64,000 nucleotides of DNA from Rhizobium sp. BG4 (GTDB lineage Bacteria; Pseudomonadota; Alphaproteobacteria; Rhizobiales; Rhizobiaceae), in assembly GCF_016864575.1 (NCBI RefSeq), contig NZ_CP044126.1, positions 558,001-622,000 of the forward strand, given 5' to 3'. Shown here piece after piece: positions 1 through 9,361 of this stretch (position 1 is the first letter of the stretch; each line of letters opens with the position of its first letter). Under the pieces are notes generated by a model. That model was not told where the DNA came from, ran no database searches, and was given only the letters and a program-made list of their open reading frames with translations. The position numbers were made by a program, and so were the translations under genes.

Positions 1-1
1 G

Positions 2-916
2 GTCGATGCCGTCGGCAATGTCCGCGCCCGCGTCCATCACGAGAAGCGCTACATCCTGCCGGCCGAATTCATGCAGCTGTCGGCCGACGCGATATCGCAT
101 TTCCAGCGCAGCCGCCTGATCGATGACGCACATCTGGCCGGCATCGGCCTGGCGATGCCCGACTGGCTCGGCGAAATCGCCTTCCCCGGCAGGCCTGCCA
201 ACTACTGGGAATGGATGGAATTCGATGTGCGCGCTGCCCTCGAGGATCTGACGCAGCATCCTGTTTTCATCGAAAACGAAACCAACGCTGCCGCATTGGC
301 CGAGCTCGATTACGGGCTCGGCGCCGAGAGCCGCAGCTTCCTCTATATCGCCGTCAACGCCTGCCCCGGCGGCGGTCTCGTTCTCGACGGTAACGGCCAT
401 CGCGGTGCGATGGGCCTCAGCGGTGAAATCGGCTGGGTGCCGATCGCCGACGGCAAGGATGAAAGCACACAGAAGGTGCGCCTGCTCGGCGAGATCTTCT
501 CGCTCTTCTGCCTTTATCAGTTCCTCGCGGAGCATGGCATCAAGGTCAGCGTGCCCCAGGATCTCCTGACGCTCGATGCCCGCGGCAAGCGGCTGGTCTC
601 GCAGTGGCTGAAGGAGATGAGCGCGCATCTTGCGGTCGCCGTCCGCCATGTCGGCATGATCGTCGATCCCGACGCCATCCTGGTCGGCGGCCGGCTGCCG
701 ATCCGCATGATCGACGAGCTGCTGCGCTATGTGCATGAGCATCTGGACGCCAGCGACGGCGCCCTGCCCTCGATCCACCGCGCCTCGCTCGGCGAGGATG
801 CCTCGGCGATCGGGGCGGCCGCCATGCCGATGGCCGCGGCGCTGATGCTGGCGTCATCGGATGAGGTTCAACGTACCCGTTCACCGCTGAAATACATGGA
901 TCGCCTGAACAATTAG
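2..916 (+). CDS. ROK-family sugar-responsive regulator, 5' end cut by the window
   Basis: The reading frame is open from the first bases, so the N-terminus (where ROK repressors carry a winged-helix domain) lies outside the window. The visible part is an actin-like ROK fold: a segment reading IENETNAAALAE matches the ROK nucleotide/catalytic region, but the catalytic Asp of ROK kinases (normally D-A-N-A-A-A) is Glu here, and a VGGRLP segment lies near the C-terminus. That favours a sugar-binding repressor over a kinase. A TIM-barrel isomerase and a sugar ABC ATPase follow on the same strand, so it probably regulates that uptake operon. The ligand cannot be read from the sequence. Confidence 0.85.
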   Translation, partial: VDAVGNVRARVHHEKRYILPAEFMQLSADAISHFQRSRLIDDAHLAGIGLAMPDWLGEIAFPGRPANYWEWMEFDVRAALEDLTQHPVFIENETNAAALAELDYGLGAESRSFLYIAVNACPGGGLVLDGNGHRGAMGLSGEIGWVPIADGKDESTQKVRLLGEIFSLFCLYQFLAEHGIKVSVPQDLLTLDARGKRLVSQWLKEMSAHLAVAVRHVGMIVDPDAILVGGRLPIRMIDELLRYVHEHLDASDGALPSIHRASLGEDASAIGAAAMPMAAALMLASSDEVQRTRSPLKYMDRLNN

Positions 917-950
917 CACGGCCGCTGCGGCGGCGCATGGGAGGATTTTG

Positions 951-1805
951 ATGAGGATCGGTTTCTATACGTCGACGTTCAACGACCGGCCGCTTGAAGA
1001 AGTGGTGGATTTCGCAGCTTCCGCTGGTTTCGATGCCATCGAGATCGATGTCGGCGGGCACATCAAGACCCCTGACAGGGTAAAGGCCGCCGTCTCGCTT
1101 GCCCGCGAGCGCAATCTCTTCGTCTCCTCGATCACCTATTTCGGCAACCAGCTCGACGCCGATAATGCCAAGCGCAAGGATCTGCGCTCGCGCACCGCCG
1201 AATTCGCCCAGGCGATCGGCGAAACCGGCGTGCCGGTTTTCGTCATCTTTCCCGGGCGCAACGACGATGCCAGCGACGACGTCAACTATGACGATTTTGC
1301 AACCTATGTGAACGGTTTGATCGCCGAGACCGCGTCCAGCGGCCTTACCTTTGCAATCGAGAACTGGCCGGGACCGAAGGACAATTTCGTCGGTACGACG
1401 CCAAAGGGTTACGAGGAGCTGTTCAAGCGCATTCCCGACCGGCGTTTCGCGCTCGAATTCGACCCCTCGCATTTTCTGCGGACGGGTATCGATCCCTATC
1501 TGGCGCTGGATGCCGTCAAGGATCGCATCGCCATCCTGCATGCCAAGGACACGGCGGTCGATGCGACCGCGCTGCAGGCCGTCGGTTATCACGGCAAGGG
1601 TTGGTGGCAGTACAAGCTGCCGGGCCTCGGCTTGCTCGACTGGTCGAGGTTCCTGAAGCAGGCGCGCAGCTACGGCTTCGACGGCACGATTTCCATCGAG
1701 CACGAGGACGCCGCCTATGGCTGGCCGGGCAAGGACCTGGAAACTCGCAAGGAGGGCGAACGCGTCGGCCTCGGCTATCTCAGAACCGTCTTGGACAAGC
1801 TTTGA
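951..1805 (+). CDS. Sugar phosphate isomerase/epimerase (xylose isomerase-like TIM barrel)
   Basis: About 284 residues of the AP-endonuclease-2/xylose-isomerase-like TIM-barrel family. The start [12 protein letters not shown], an internal FAIENWPG strand and a late SIEHED segment are typical; the last carries acidic/His metal ligands of this fold. The ATG at 951 is preceded by GGAGG about 6 nt upstream; a TTG three bases earlier is in frame but less likely. It sits between a ROK regulator and a MalK-type ATPase in one operon, so it likely acts on the imported sugar or its oxidised form inside the cell. The exact substrate is unknown. Confidence 0.88.
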   Translation: MRIGFYTSTFNDRPLEEVVDFAASAGFDAIEIDVGGHIKTPDRVKAAVSLARERNLFVSSITYFGNQLDADNAKRKDLRSRTAEFAQAIGETGVPVFVIFPGRNDDASDDVNYDDFATYVNGLIAETASSGLTFAIENWPGPKDNFVGTTPKGYEELFKRIPDRRFALEFDPSHFLRTGIDPYLALDAVKDRIAILHAKDTAVDATALQAVGYHGKGWWQYKLPGLGLLDWSRFLKQARSYGFDGTISIEHEDAAYGWPGKDLETRKEGERVGLGYLRTVLDKL

Positions 1806-1827
1806 TCGCAGCCTGGGGAGGACGATA

Positions 1828-2888
1828 ATGGCTCATGTTTCAGTCAATAATGCTCGCAAGGACTACGGCGCGTTCAAGGCCATCAAGGGTGTCTCGGTCG
1901 ATATCCGCGACGGCGAATTCGTCGTCCTCGTCGGACCGTCCGGCTGCGGAAAGTCGACGCTGCTCAGAATGATCGCCGGGCTTGAAGGCATCACGTCGGG
2001 CGAGATCCAGATCGGCAAGCATGTCGTCAACGAGCTAGCGCCGAAGGACCGGGACATCGCCATGGTGTTCCAGAACTACGCGCTCTATCCGCATATGACG
2101 GTCGCCAAGAACATGGGATTTTCGCTGCGGCTGAAGCGTATGCCGCGGGCGGAGATCGACAAGCGGGTCGGCAATGCCGCAAAGATCCTCGGCCTCGAAA
2201 GCCTGCTCGAACGCTATCCGAAGCAGCTCTCCGGCGGCCAGCGCCAGCGCGTTGCCATGGGCCGGGCGATCGTGCGCGATCCCGCCGTCTTCCTGTTCGA
2301 CGAGCCGCTCTCAAATCTCGACGCCAAGCTTCGCGTGCAGATGCGCTCCGAGATCAAGGAACTGCACCAGCGGCTGCAGACGACAACGATCTACGTCACC
2401 CACGACCAGATCGAAGCGATGACCATGGCCGACAAGATCGTCGTCATGAGGGATGGCCGCATCGAGCAGTCAGGCTCGCCGCTCGACCTCTATGACCGGC
2501 CGAACAATCTCTTCGTCGCCGGCTTCATCGGCTCGCCCGCGATGAACTTCATCAAGGGCAGCATGACGGATACGGGCTTCCGCACCGAGGATGGCATTAC
2601 CCTGCCGAGCGACCGTCGGCCTGCTGACGCGGTGACCTACGGGATCCGCCCGGAGCATTTGCAACTCGACCCAATGGCATCGAGATCACCACCGTCGTCG
2701 TCGAGCCCACCGGATCGGAAACACTGGTGATTGCGCGGCTCGGCGCGCAGACGATCAGCTGCGTCTTCCGCGAGCGGATCAGGGCTGCACCCGGCGATGT
2801 CCTGAAGGTGGCGCCCATTCACGATGCCGTACATCTCTTCGGCGCCGATGAGCAGCGCATCGCCAGTGGGGAAGCCCGGCTTAACTGA
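1828..2888 (+). pseudogene. MalK/UgpC-type sugar ABC transporter ATPase, frameshifted in the C-terminal domain
   Basis: The N-terminal 280 residues are an intact ABC ATPase: Walker [11 protein letters not shown]-loop [12 protein letters not shown], signature LSGGQRQR, Walker [12 protein letters not shown] and H-loop THDQ. The frame from 1828 stops at 2730 in nonsense after RPEHLQLDP. One base at the C-run near 2670-2672 would restore a TOBE-type tail ([16 protein letters not shown] and onward) ending at 2888, giving 353 residues, the normal length. So this is either a true 1-bp deletion or a homopolymer sequencing error. The truncated form keeps the ATPase domain but loses most of the regulatory/TOBE region. 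It probably powers a sugar transporter whose other subunits lie upstream of the window. Confidence 0.9.
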
Positions 2889-2935
2889 TAGGGCGTGACA
2901 AGCCGCCGATAATTTGCGATGACCGTGGTGTTGAG

Positions 2936-3012
2936 AGACAGGGGCGTTCGCCGAAAGGCGGGCTGAGAAGTACCCTTCGAACCTGAACCAGATAATGCTG
3001 GCGGAGGGAGTC
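2936..3012 (+). promoter_or_regulatory. TPP (THI-box) riboswitch
   Basis: The segment contains the conserved THI elements in order: GGGGC, CTGAGA, ACCCTTCGAACCTGA, CAGATAATGCTGG and CGGAGGGA. This is the canonical thiamine pyrophosphate aptamer of alphaproteobacteria. It precedes thiM by about 70 nt, so thiMED should be repressed when TPP is plentiful. Confidence 0.96.
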
Positions 3013-3052
3013 GCTCGAGGCCCTTCGCTTCCATGTGCCTGGCCTCCCGCGT

Positions 3053-3079
3053 CTTGCCCCGCCCCAAAAGGGACGCAAG
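3053..3079 (+). promoter_or_regulatory. Putative expression platform: hairpin covering the thiM ribosome-binding site
   Basis: CTTGC at 3053-3057 can pair with GCAAG at 3075-3079, and CCC at 3063-3065 with GGG at 3070-3072 across an AAAA loop. The paired GGG is part of the AAAAGGGA Shine-Dalgarno, 7 nt before the ATG at 3080. No U-run follows, so translational rather than transcriptional control is inferred. Confidence 0.5.
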
Positions 3080-3882
3080 ATGACGACTTCGAGATCACCC
3101 GGGCAATTGCTGACCGCGCTGCGCGCCGCGCCGCCACTCGTTCAATGCATTACCAACTATGTCGCGATGAATATCGCCGCCAATGTCGTGCTGGCCGCGG
3201 GCGCCTCGCCCGCCATGGTCCATGCCGAAGAGGAAGCCGGTGAATTCGCCGCATTCTCCGGTGCACTGACCATCAATATCGGCACGCTCTCGCCCGCCTG
3301 GGTCAGCGGCATGAAACAGGCGGCGAAGGCTGCCGCGCGCAACGGCAAGCCATGGGTTCTCGACCCCGTGGCGCATTACGCCACCGGCTTCCGCCGCGAA
3401 AGCGTCGCGGCACTTCTCCACCTCAACCGGCGATCATCCGCGGCAATGCATCCGAAATCATCGCGCTGGCCGGCAGCGAAAGCCGTGGCCAGGGCGTCGA
3501 CAGCCGCGATCCCGTCGAGCAGGCGGAAGGTGCTGCCCGCAGCATCGCGGCGCAATATGGCGCCGTTGTCGCGGTCACCGGCCCGGTCGACTTCGTCACC
3601 GACGGCACCCGCGCCGTTCGCATTTCCGGCGGTTCGCCGCTGATGCCGCAGATCACCGCGCTCGGCTGCTCGCTGACCTGCCTGACCGGCGCGTTTGCCG
3701 CGGTCGCCTCTGACGAGACCTTCGATGCGACGGTTGCCGCTCTCGCAATGTTTGCCGTCGCCGGCGAACAGGCGGCACAGGAAGCCAAGGGGCCCGGATC
3801 CTTCTCCTGGCGTTTCCTCGATGCGCTTGCCGCGCTCGATGGTCCGGCACTCGACGCCGCAGCAAGGATCAGCCAGGCGTGA
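3080..3882 (+). pseudogene. thiM: Hydroxyethylthiazole kinase ThiM, frameshifted
   Basis: ThiM phosphorylates 4-methyl-5-(2-hydroxyethyl)thiazole for thiamine salvage. The first half is recognisable (VQCITNYVAMNIAANVVLA, GALTINIGTLSPAW, KPWVLDPVAHYATGFRR). The frame breaks at 3425-3428, where CTCAACCGGCG should read CTCAACCCGGCG; after it the second half continues one frame over (IIRGNASEIIALAG, VAVTGPVDFVTDG, TALGCSLTCLTGAFAAV) to the stop at 3882. One extra C gives 267 residues, the family length. Like the ATPase 750 bp upstream, the defect is a one-base loss in a C-run, so a sequencing or assembly error is a real alternative to a dead gene. The TPP riboswitch, thiE and thiD around it are intact. 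Confidence 0.93.
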
Positions 3883-4514
3883 AGAGCTTCGACCTCTCCC
3901 TTTATCTCGTCCTCGACCCGGAGCTCTGCTCCGGGTACGGGCTTGCCGAAACAACCCGCGCAGCCGTTGCAGGTGGAGCGACCATCGTGCAGCTGCGCGA
4001 CAAGACGGCGACTACCCGGCAGATGATCGAGACGGGCCGGGCACTGCAGCGGGTCCTGTCAGGAAGCGGAGCACTGCTTGTCGTCAACGACGATGTGGAA
4101 GCGGCAATCGCGCTCAACGCCGATGGGCTGCATATCGGCCAGGAGGACCTCGGCGCCGCCGAGGCGCGCCGCCGCATCGGCCCTGATATGATCCTCGGCC
4201 TCTCGGTCGAGACGCATGCGCTTGCCGCAGCCGTCGATCCCGCCATCGTCGACTATGCGGGGATCGGCCCCGTTTTCGCGACGGCGACCAAGCCGGATCA
4301 CAAGCAACCGATCGGCATCGCAGGTCTGGCGGAGCTGGTTCGTGTCTGCCCGGTTCGCTCGGTGGCAATCGGCGGCCTGAAGGCGGAACATGTGGAGCCA
4401 GTGCTCGCAACGGGCACGGAAGGGCTTGCGGTCGTCTCGGCGATCTGTGGCCAGCCGGATCCGCAAGCGGCGACGGCTGCAATCGCCGAACGCATCAGAA
4501 AGGCAGGACAATGA
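3879..4514 (+). CDS. thiE: Thiamine-phosphate synthase ThiE
   Basis: ThiE joins HMP pyrophosphate and thiazole phosphate to give thiamine phosphate. The 211-residue protein is a TIM barrel with VQLRDK near residue 37, the [21 protein letters not shown] active-site strand, and phosphate-binding [11 protein letters not shown] and VAIGG segments. The GTG start at 3879 shares GTGA with the thiM stop, and the 3' end shares ATGA with thiD, so the three genes are translationally coupled behind one TPP riboswitch. Nothing looks damaged. Confidence 0.95.
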   Translation: MKSFDLSLYLVLDPELCSGYGLAETTRAAVAGGATIVQLRDKTATTRQMIETGRALQRVLSGSGALLVVNDDVEAAIALNADGLHIGQEDLGAAEARRRIGPDMILGLSVETHALAAAVDPAIVDYAGIGPVFATATKPDHKQPIGIAGLAELVRVCPVRSVAIGGLKAEHVEPVLATGTEGLAVVSAICGQPDPQAATAAIAERIRKAGQ

Positions 4515-5323
4515 TCCGCAACGTTCTCTCGATCGCCGGCTCCGACCCATCGGGCGGCGCCGGCATCCAGGCCGACCTCAAGGCATTCTCGGCCCGCGGC
4601 ACATACGGCATGGCCGTGCTGACGGCCCTGACTGCGCAGAACACCACCGGCGTTTCCGCAGTGCAGACCGTCTCTCCGGATTTCGTCGCCGAGCAGATCC
4701 GCATGGTCTTCGCCGACGTGCGTGTCGATGCCGTCAAGATCGGTATGATCGCCAATGCCGGGATTGCCGAGGCGATTGCCGATGCGCTGCATCCGCATCG
4801 CGGCATCCCGCTGGTGCTCGACCCGGTGATGATCGCCAAGGGCGGCGCCGCCCTCCTCGATATCGCCGCGATCGGCGCGCTCACCGACCGCCTTCTGCCG
4901 CTGGCAACGATGCTGACGCCGAACCTGCCCGAAGCGGCGGCGCTGCTCGGCGAGGATCATGCCCAAGACCGCGATGCCATGCAGCAGCAGGCGCGCAAAC
5001 TGCTGGATCGCGGACCGCGCATGGTACTGTTGAAAGGCGGCCATCTCGGCGGCACTGACAGCCCCGATGTGCTGGCAAGCGCCGGCCATATTACCTGGTT
5101 CGAGGCTCCAAGGGTTCCGACGAAGAACACACACGGCACCGGCTGTACGCTGTCGAGCGCCTTGGCGGCCGAGCTTGCAAAGGGCAAGACGCCGGAGGCA
5201 GCGGTCGCGATCGCCAAGCGCTATCTCGCCGATGCCGTTGCGGCTGCAGAAACGCTCACCGTCGGTTCCGGCCATGGCCCGGTCCAGCATTTCCACGCGC
5301 TCTGGGACAAGGCCGATCTCTGA
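4511..5323 (+). CDS. thiD: Hydroxymethylpyrimidine kinase / HMP-phosphate kinase ThiD
   Basis: ThiD phosphorylates HMP twice to HMP pyrophosphate, the second substrate of ThiE. The 270-residue ribokinase-fold protein starts with [18 protein letters not shown] (HMP-binding) and carries the [15 protein letters not shown] anion hole with the catalytic Cys near the C-terminus. The ATG at 4511 overlaps the thiE stop by 4 nt. With thiM and thiE this makes a salvage-only route; no thiC, thiO or thiG is present in the window. Confidence 0.96.
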   Translation: MIRNVLSIAGSDPSGGAGIQADLKAFSARGTYGMAVLTALTAQNTTGVSAVQTVSPDFVAEQIRMVFADVRVDAVKIGMIANAGIAEAIADALHPHRGIPLVLDPVMIAKGGAALLDIAAIGALTDRLLPLATMLTPNLPEAAALLGEDHAQDRDAMQQQARKLLDRGPRMVLLKGGHLGGTDSPDVLASAGHITWFEAPRVPTKNTHGTGCTLSSALAAELAKGKTPEAAVAIAKRYLADAVAAAETLTVGSGHGPVQHFHALWDKADL

Positions 5324-5326
5324 GGT

Positions 5327-5935
5327 TCAGACCTTCGGCTTCTTGTTCTGCGGATAGATCGTCTCGCCCTTCGCCAGCATCTCGACGAAGGCCGCGATCT
5401 TCCGCTCGCGGCCCGCGGGCGTCTTCATATTGTGCACGCGGAAGGCGAGCGCGAAGCGGTTTTGCGCGCTGAGCGCCGCAAGCATCGCCTTGGCCTTGGG
5501 ATCGGCGTCGATCGCCGTCTGCAGATCGTCGGGGATTTTCAGGTCCTTGCCGCTGCCATAGGCCCGGTCCCACCGGCCATCCGCTTTCGCGGCATCGACC
5601 TCGCGAAGGCCGTGCTCGGTCATCCTGCCCTCGTCGACGAGGCGGGCGACATTGTTGACGTTGATCTGGCTCCAGATGCTCTTCCTGCCGCGCGGCGTAT
5701 AGCGCTGGAGGTAGCTCTTTTCGTCCAGGCTTTTCTTCACCGCATCGATCCAGCCCCAGCAGAGCACAGCGTCGATCGCCTCGACCGGCGTGATCGACGG
5801 CAAGCCGGATGCGACCTTGAAGATGCGTATCCAGACCTCGCCTTCACGGTCGTGATGCGCGGCCAGCCAGTCGCAGAAATCCTGCTTCGTCTTGAATTCG
5901 CGAACCTTCTGCGGATCGACCTTTATCGGTGCCAA
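5327..5935 (-). CDS. YdeI/OmpD-associated family protein
   Basis: Recognised by the IDAVLCWGWIDAVKKSLD and YLQRYTPRGRKSIWSQINVNNVARL segments of the YdeI family, followed by a C-terminal region rich in Lys and Ala (AALSAQNRFALAFRV). Members are small cytosolic proteins linked to stress or peptide resistance in enterics; the biochemical role is not settled. I chose the TTG at 5935 (LAPIKVDPQ) because GGGAGAG lies about 8 nt upstream; the longer open frame to 5989 adds an Arg/Cys-rich stretch that does not look like protein. The gene converges on thiD with 3 nt between stops. Confidence 0.8.
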   Translation of the reverse strand: MAPIKVDPQKVREFKTKQDFCDWLAAHHDREGEVWIRIFKVASGLPSITPVEAIDAVLCWGWIDAVKKSLDEKSYLQRYTPRGRKSIWSQINVNNVARLVDEGRMTEHGLREVDAAKADGRWDRAYGSGKDLKIPDDLQTAIDADPKAKAMLAALSAQNRFALAFRVHNMKTPAGRERKIAAFVEMLAKGETIYPQNKKPKV

Positions 5936-5998
5936 CCGTCTGCTCTCCCATGATGCCCTGCAGCGGCCATGGTAACGGCCGCGGCACAAACGGCAACA

Positions 5999-6847
5999 TC
6001 AGGATTTGACCGCACCCGCCGTCAGCCCGGCGATAATGTGTCTCTGGGCCAGGAAAAAGACGATGACGGTCGGCATGATCGTCAGGGTGATGAAGGCGAG
6101 CACCAGTTGCCATTCGGTGCCGAATTCGCCGCGATAGACCATGATGCCGAGCGGCCAGGGATATTTCGATTCCGAATTCAGCATGATCAGCGGCAGGATA
6201 TAGCTGTTCCAGCTACCGACGAAGGAGATGATGCTGACGGTGGCGATGATCGGCCGCGACAACGGCAGCGAGATGTACCAGAAGAAGCGCATGTAGCCGC
6301 AGCCATCGACGAAAGCCGCCTGGAACAATTCTTCCGGAAGGTTGCGAAAATAGTTTCTAAAAAGCAGGATGCTCATGCCGAGGCCGAAGGCCACCTGCGG
6401 CAGCACCACGCCCCAATAGGTATCCAGCAGTCCTAGATCGCGGATGCGGATGAAGAGCGGCAGGATGGCGGTCGCCGCGGGAAACATCAGCCCGAGCAGA
6501 AAATAGTTCAACAGGAAGGACGAGCCGAAGAAGCGCACATGCGCAAAGGTGAAGGCCGCCATCGACGAGACGATCAGCGTCAGCGACACCGTGAGCACGG
6601 CGATGACCAGCGAATTGAAGATCTGCAGCCAGTAGCGCTCGCCGAACAGGATATCGGTATAGTTCGACCATTGCCACGTGGCGGGCAGTCCGAAGGGATT
6701 GACGCGCAGGTCGCCGAGCGTCTTGAAGCCGCCGAGCGCCGTCGTCAGCAGCGGGATCAGCACGAGGGCGGCGATGAGGGTCAGCGAGACGTAGAGATAG
6801 ACCTTCGTCGTCGCGGGCATGCGAATGGTGTCGGTCGTATCAGTCAT
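5999..6847 (-). CDS. Sugar ABC transporter permease, MalG type
   Basis: A 282-residue inner-membrane protein with about six hydrophobic helices (first at residues 16-35). The EAA loop in the last third reads EELFQAAFVDGCGYMRFFWYISLPLSRP, where the transporter ATPase docks. It overlaps the upstream permease by 8 nt and is the last gene of a binding protein-permease-permease operon. No ATPase gene follows, so the transporter must borrow one, perhaps the MalK-type protein at 1828. Confidence 0.93.
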   Translation of the reverse strand: MTDTTDTIRMPATTKVYLYVSLTLIAALVLIPLLTTALGGFKTLGDLRVNPFGLPATWQWSNYTDILFGERYWLQIFNSLVIAVLTVSLTLIVSSMAAFTFAHVRFFGSSFLLNYFLLGLMFPAATAILPLFIRIRDLGLLDTYWGVVLPQVAFGLGMSILLFRNYFRNLPEELFQAAFVDGCGYMRFFWYISLPLSRPIIATVSIISFVGSWNSYILPLIMLNSESKYPWPLGIMVYRGEFGTEWQLVLAFITLTIMPTVIVFFLAQRHIIAGLTAGAVKS

Positions 6848-7778
6848 TGCGCATGAATATCCTTTTGTAGCCGAAGGCGAGCGTGACGCAGATGATGAAC
6901 AGCACGACGCCGACGGCGCTGCCGAGGCCGACCTGCATGCGCATGACGCCGTAGGTGTAGAGGAAGGTCACCATCGTCTGCGTCGAGTTCGACGGACCGC
7001 CGCCGGTGAGCGGCATGATCATGTCGAAGAGCTGCAGGGAGCCGATGACGGCAAAGAAGATCGAAAGCCTGAGCGTCGAGCCGAGCAGCGGCAGGGTGAT
7101 ATAGCGGAACTTCTGCCAGCCGGAGGCGCCGTCGATATCGGCAGCCTCAAGGACGTTCTTGTCCACCGACTGGAGCCCGGCGATGAACAGCATCATGTGG
7201 AAGCCGAAATATTTCCAGACGACGACGCCGAGCACCGCATAGATCGCCACGTCCTTGTCGGCGAGCACATAGGGATTGGCCATGCCGAAAAAGCCAGCGA
7301 TCGCGGCAAACAGCCCGTAGTCGCCGTCATAGACGAAGCGCCAGATCAGGCCGGCGGCGACATCGGCGAGAACATAGGGCAGGAAGAAGATCAGACGGTA
7401 GGTGACGACGCCGGGAATGCGATGCGCCAGCATCGTCGACAGCCAGATCGCCAGCGGCACCTGAATGGCGATGGAAACGACGATGATCAGGCCGTTGTTG
7501 ATCAGCGCCTGGCTGAAGGCGGCATTGCGGAACAGGACCTGGAAATTCTTGAGCGCGATATATTCGGTCGGCGTGCCGTAGCCGTTCCACTTGTAGAGGC
7601 TGTACCAGGCGGCCTCGCCCATCGGCATGATGACGAAGAGCGTGAAGAGGATCAGCGCCGGCGGCAGGAAAAGCAGGAGCACGGCCCAGCGGTCGTGGGC
7701 GATCGAACTGCGGTTCTTTCGGGCGGCCTTGCTAGGCGGCGCGGTCCGAACGCCTGATGAAACGGAAATCTCAGCCAT
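6840..7778 (-). CDS. Sugar ABC transporter permease, MalF type
   Basis: A 312-residue permease with a cytoplasmic, basic N-terminus, a first helix at about residues 32-52, and the EAA loop DKNVLEAADIDGASGWQKFRYITLPLL near residues 205-230. It belongs to the carbohydrate (CUT1) group with the downstream MalG-type partner. The gene lies 69 nt after the binding-protein gene and is probably co-transcribed with it. Confidence 0.93.
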   Translation of the reverse strand: MAEISVSSGVRTAPPSKAARKNRSSIAHDRWAVLLLFLPPALILFTLFVIMPMGEAAWYSLYKWNGYGTPTEYIALKNFQVLFRNAAFSQALINNGLIIVVSIAIQVPLAIWLSTMLAHRIPGVVTYRLIFFLPYVLADVAAGLIWRFVYDGDYGLFAAIAGFFGMANPYVLADKDVAIYAVLGVVVWKYFGFHMMLFIAGLQSVDKNVLEAADIDGASGWQKFRYITLPLLGSTLRLSIFFAVIGSLQLFDMIMPLTGGGPSNSTQTMVTFLYTYGVMRMQVGLGSAVGVVLFIICVTLAFGYKRIFMRND

Positions 7779-7847
7779 ATGTCCTGCCTTCGCATGCGCG
7801 TGTCATATCCCGGCGCCACGCGGCGCCGGGAGTGCTTGCTGGGAGGC

Positions 7848-9155
7848 TTATTGCTCGAGTTCGAACGCGTCCTGAATCTGCTGGGCACCATCCTTGGAGC
7901 TCATCTGGCCCGAGACGATTTCGACCGAGACATCATTGACGACGCGGCCGACGGCAGCGCCAAGATCCTGGTCGAAGAAGTTCTGGTGCCAGGTGGAGCC
8001 GGCCAGCTGCTTGGCGGATTCAGCGAGTAGCGGGTTGACGACCCCGTCATCGGCGCCGACGGCGACCGGCAGCAACATGGCGTTCTTTGCCATCTCGCGT
8101 TCGTTGTCGGCGTTGGTCAGGTAAGCGAGGAAATCGAGCGCTTCCTTGGATGCCTTCTTGGTGACCGCCCAGCCGTTCAGGCCGCCGAGCGTATCGGTTG
8201 CCTTGCCGGCACCGCCTTCGACGGTCGGGAATGCGAAGCGGCCGATATTGTCGGGGGCCAGACCCTTGCCGTCACCGGCATTCTTGCGCTGGTTGGCTTC
8301 GGTGTTTTCAAAGCCAAGGATCATCGCCGCCTTGCCGTCGCCGAAGACGCCGAGCGCCTGCGGCCAGGTCACGCCGAGATAGCCGGGCTGGAAAGGCTCC
8401 AGCTTGCCAAGCTCGGCCAGATCGTCGCCGGCCTTGATGATAGCGGGATCGAGGAAGCCTTCGCCCTCGCCTTTCTTTGCGGCATCGAAGACCTTCTGGC
8501 CGCCTTCGCGCATGACGAGGTAGCTCCAGTAGAAGTGAATCGGCCATTTCTCACCGCCGCCACCGGCGATCGGCACGACGCCGGCATCCTTCAGCTTCTT
8601 CACGGCATCGAGGAAGTTCGCCCAGCTCTTGATATCCTCGGCCTTCACGCCTGCCTTGGCGAAAAGCTCCTTGTTATAGAAGAAGCTGACCAGACCGACC
8701 TTGTAGGGAACCGCCCAGACCTTGCCGTCAAAGGTCATGCCGTTGACGGAGGCCGGGGTGAACTGGTTGCGCAGCTTGCCACCGTCAGCGTCAAGCGCTG
8801 GGGTAACCTCCTGCAGCGCGCCGGTCTCCGACTGCTGCTTCAGGACGCCGCCGCCCCAGGTGTAGAAGAAATCGGGCACGTCGTCCGACTGCAGAAGCGT
8901 CGGCAGCTTGGCCTTGAAGGCCTCGTTTTCCAGGAACTGCATCTGGATATCGACATCGGGATGCAGTTCTTCGTATTTCTTGACGATCTCTTCCCACTTC
9001 GCCACGAATTTCGGATCGAGCTCCAGATGCAGCCACTTGACGACCGTTTTGGCCGAGGCGGCACCGGCGCCGAGCATCAGCGAGACCCCTGCGGCGGCGG
9101 CCAGAAATGCAATGCGCTTGCCGCGAAGGGCCAGGCCCTTGTGCATATACGTCAT
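7848..9155 (-). CDS. Sugar-binding periplasmic protein of an ABC transporter (CUT1)
   Basis: A 435-residue extracellular solute-binding protein, family 1. A signal peptide covers about residues 1-35 (basic start, hydrophobic LAAAAGVSLMLGAGAASA, likely cut before KTVVKW). LHPDVDIQMQFLENEAFKAKLPTLLQSDDVPDFFYTWGGG is typical of sugar binders in this group. GGGAGG lies 7 nt before the ATG. It is transcribed away from a ROK regulator (9362) that probably controls it. The sugar is not identifiable from sequence; the Gfo/Idh and ThuA-like genes nearby favour a disaccharide or polyol. Confidence 0.93.
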   Translation of the reverse strand: MTYMHKGLALRGKRIAFLAAAAGVSLMLGAGAASAKTVVKWLHLELDPKFVAKWEEIVKKYEELHPDVDIQMQFLENEAFKAKLPTLLQSDDVPDFFYTWGGGVLKQQSETGALQEVTPALDADGGKLRNQFTPASVNGMTFDGKVWAVPYKVGLVSFFYNKELFAKAGVKAEDIKSWANFLDAVKKLKDAGVVPIAGGGGEKWPIHFYWSYLVMREGGQKVFDAAKKGEGEGFLDPAIIKAGDDLAELGKLEPFQPGYLGVTWPQALGVFGDGKAAMILGFENTEANQRKNAGDGKGLAPDNIGRFAFPTVEGGAGKATDTLGGLNGWAVTKKASKEALDFLAYLTNADNEREMAKNAMLLPVAVGADDGVVNPLLAESAKQLAGSTWHQNFFDQDLGAAVGRVVNDVSVEIVSGQMSSKDGAQQIQDAFELEQ

Positions 9156-9361
9156 GATTTTCCTCCCAGGGGAACTGTCCTCACCAATTTTTCCCCAATG
9201 CGGAATAATTCAATGGAGCTTGGCCCGATTGTCAACCCGACCGCCTGATTTTTTGCCGATCGCGCTTGACAGTGGGCGGGATGTGCCTGTTATTTAATTC
9301 GTACCCCGACGAAATTATGTGGCTGTTTCGGCCAGAGATGCGATTGCCCGGCTAGTTTTTC

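Noticed and set aside
2-916. Reading the first gene as a ROK sugar kinase
   Set aside because: The catalytic Asp position is Glu (IENETNAAALAE), and the gene precedes a transporter operon, favouring a repressor.
546-1703. 385-codon open frame on the minus strand
   Set aside because: It covers two clear plus-strand genes (ROK regulator and isomerase). High GC at third positions opens such antisense frames, and the translation is Arg-rich with no domain.
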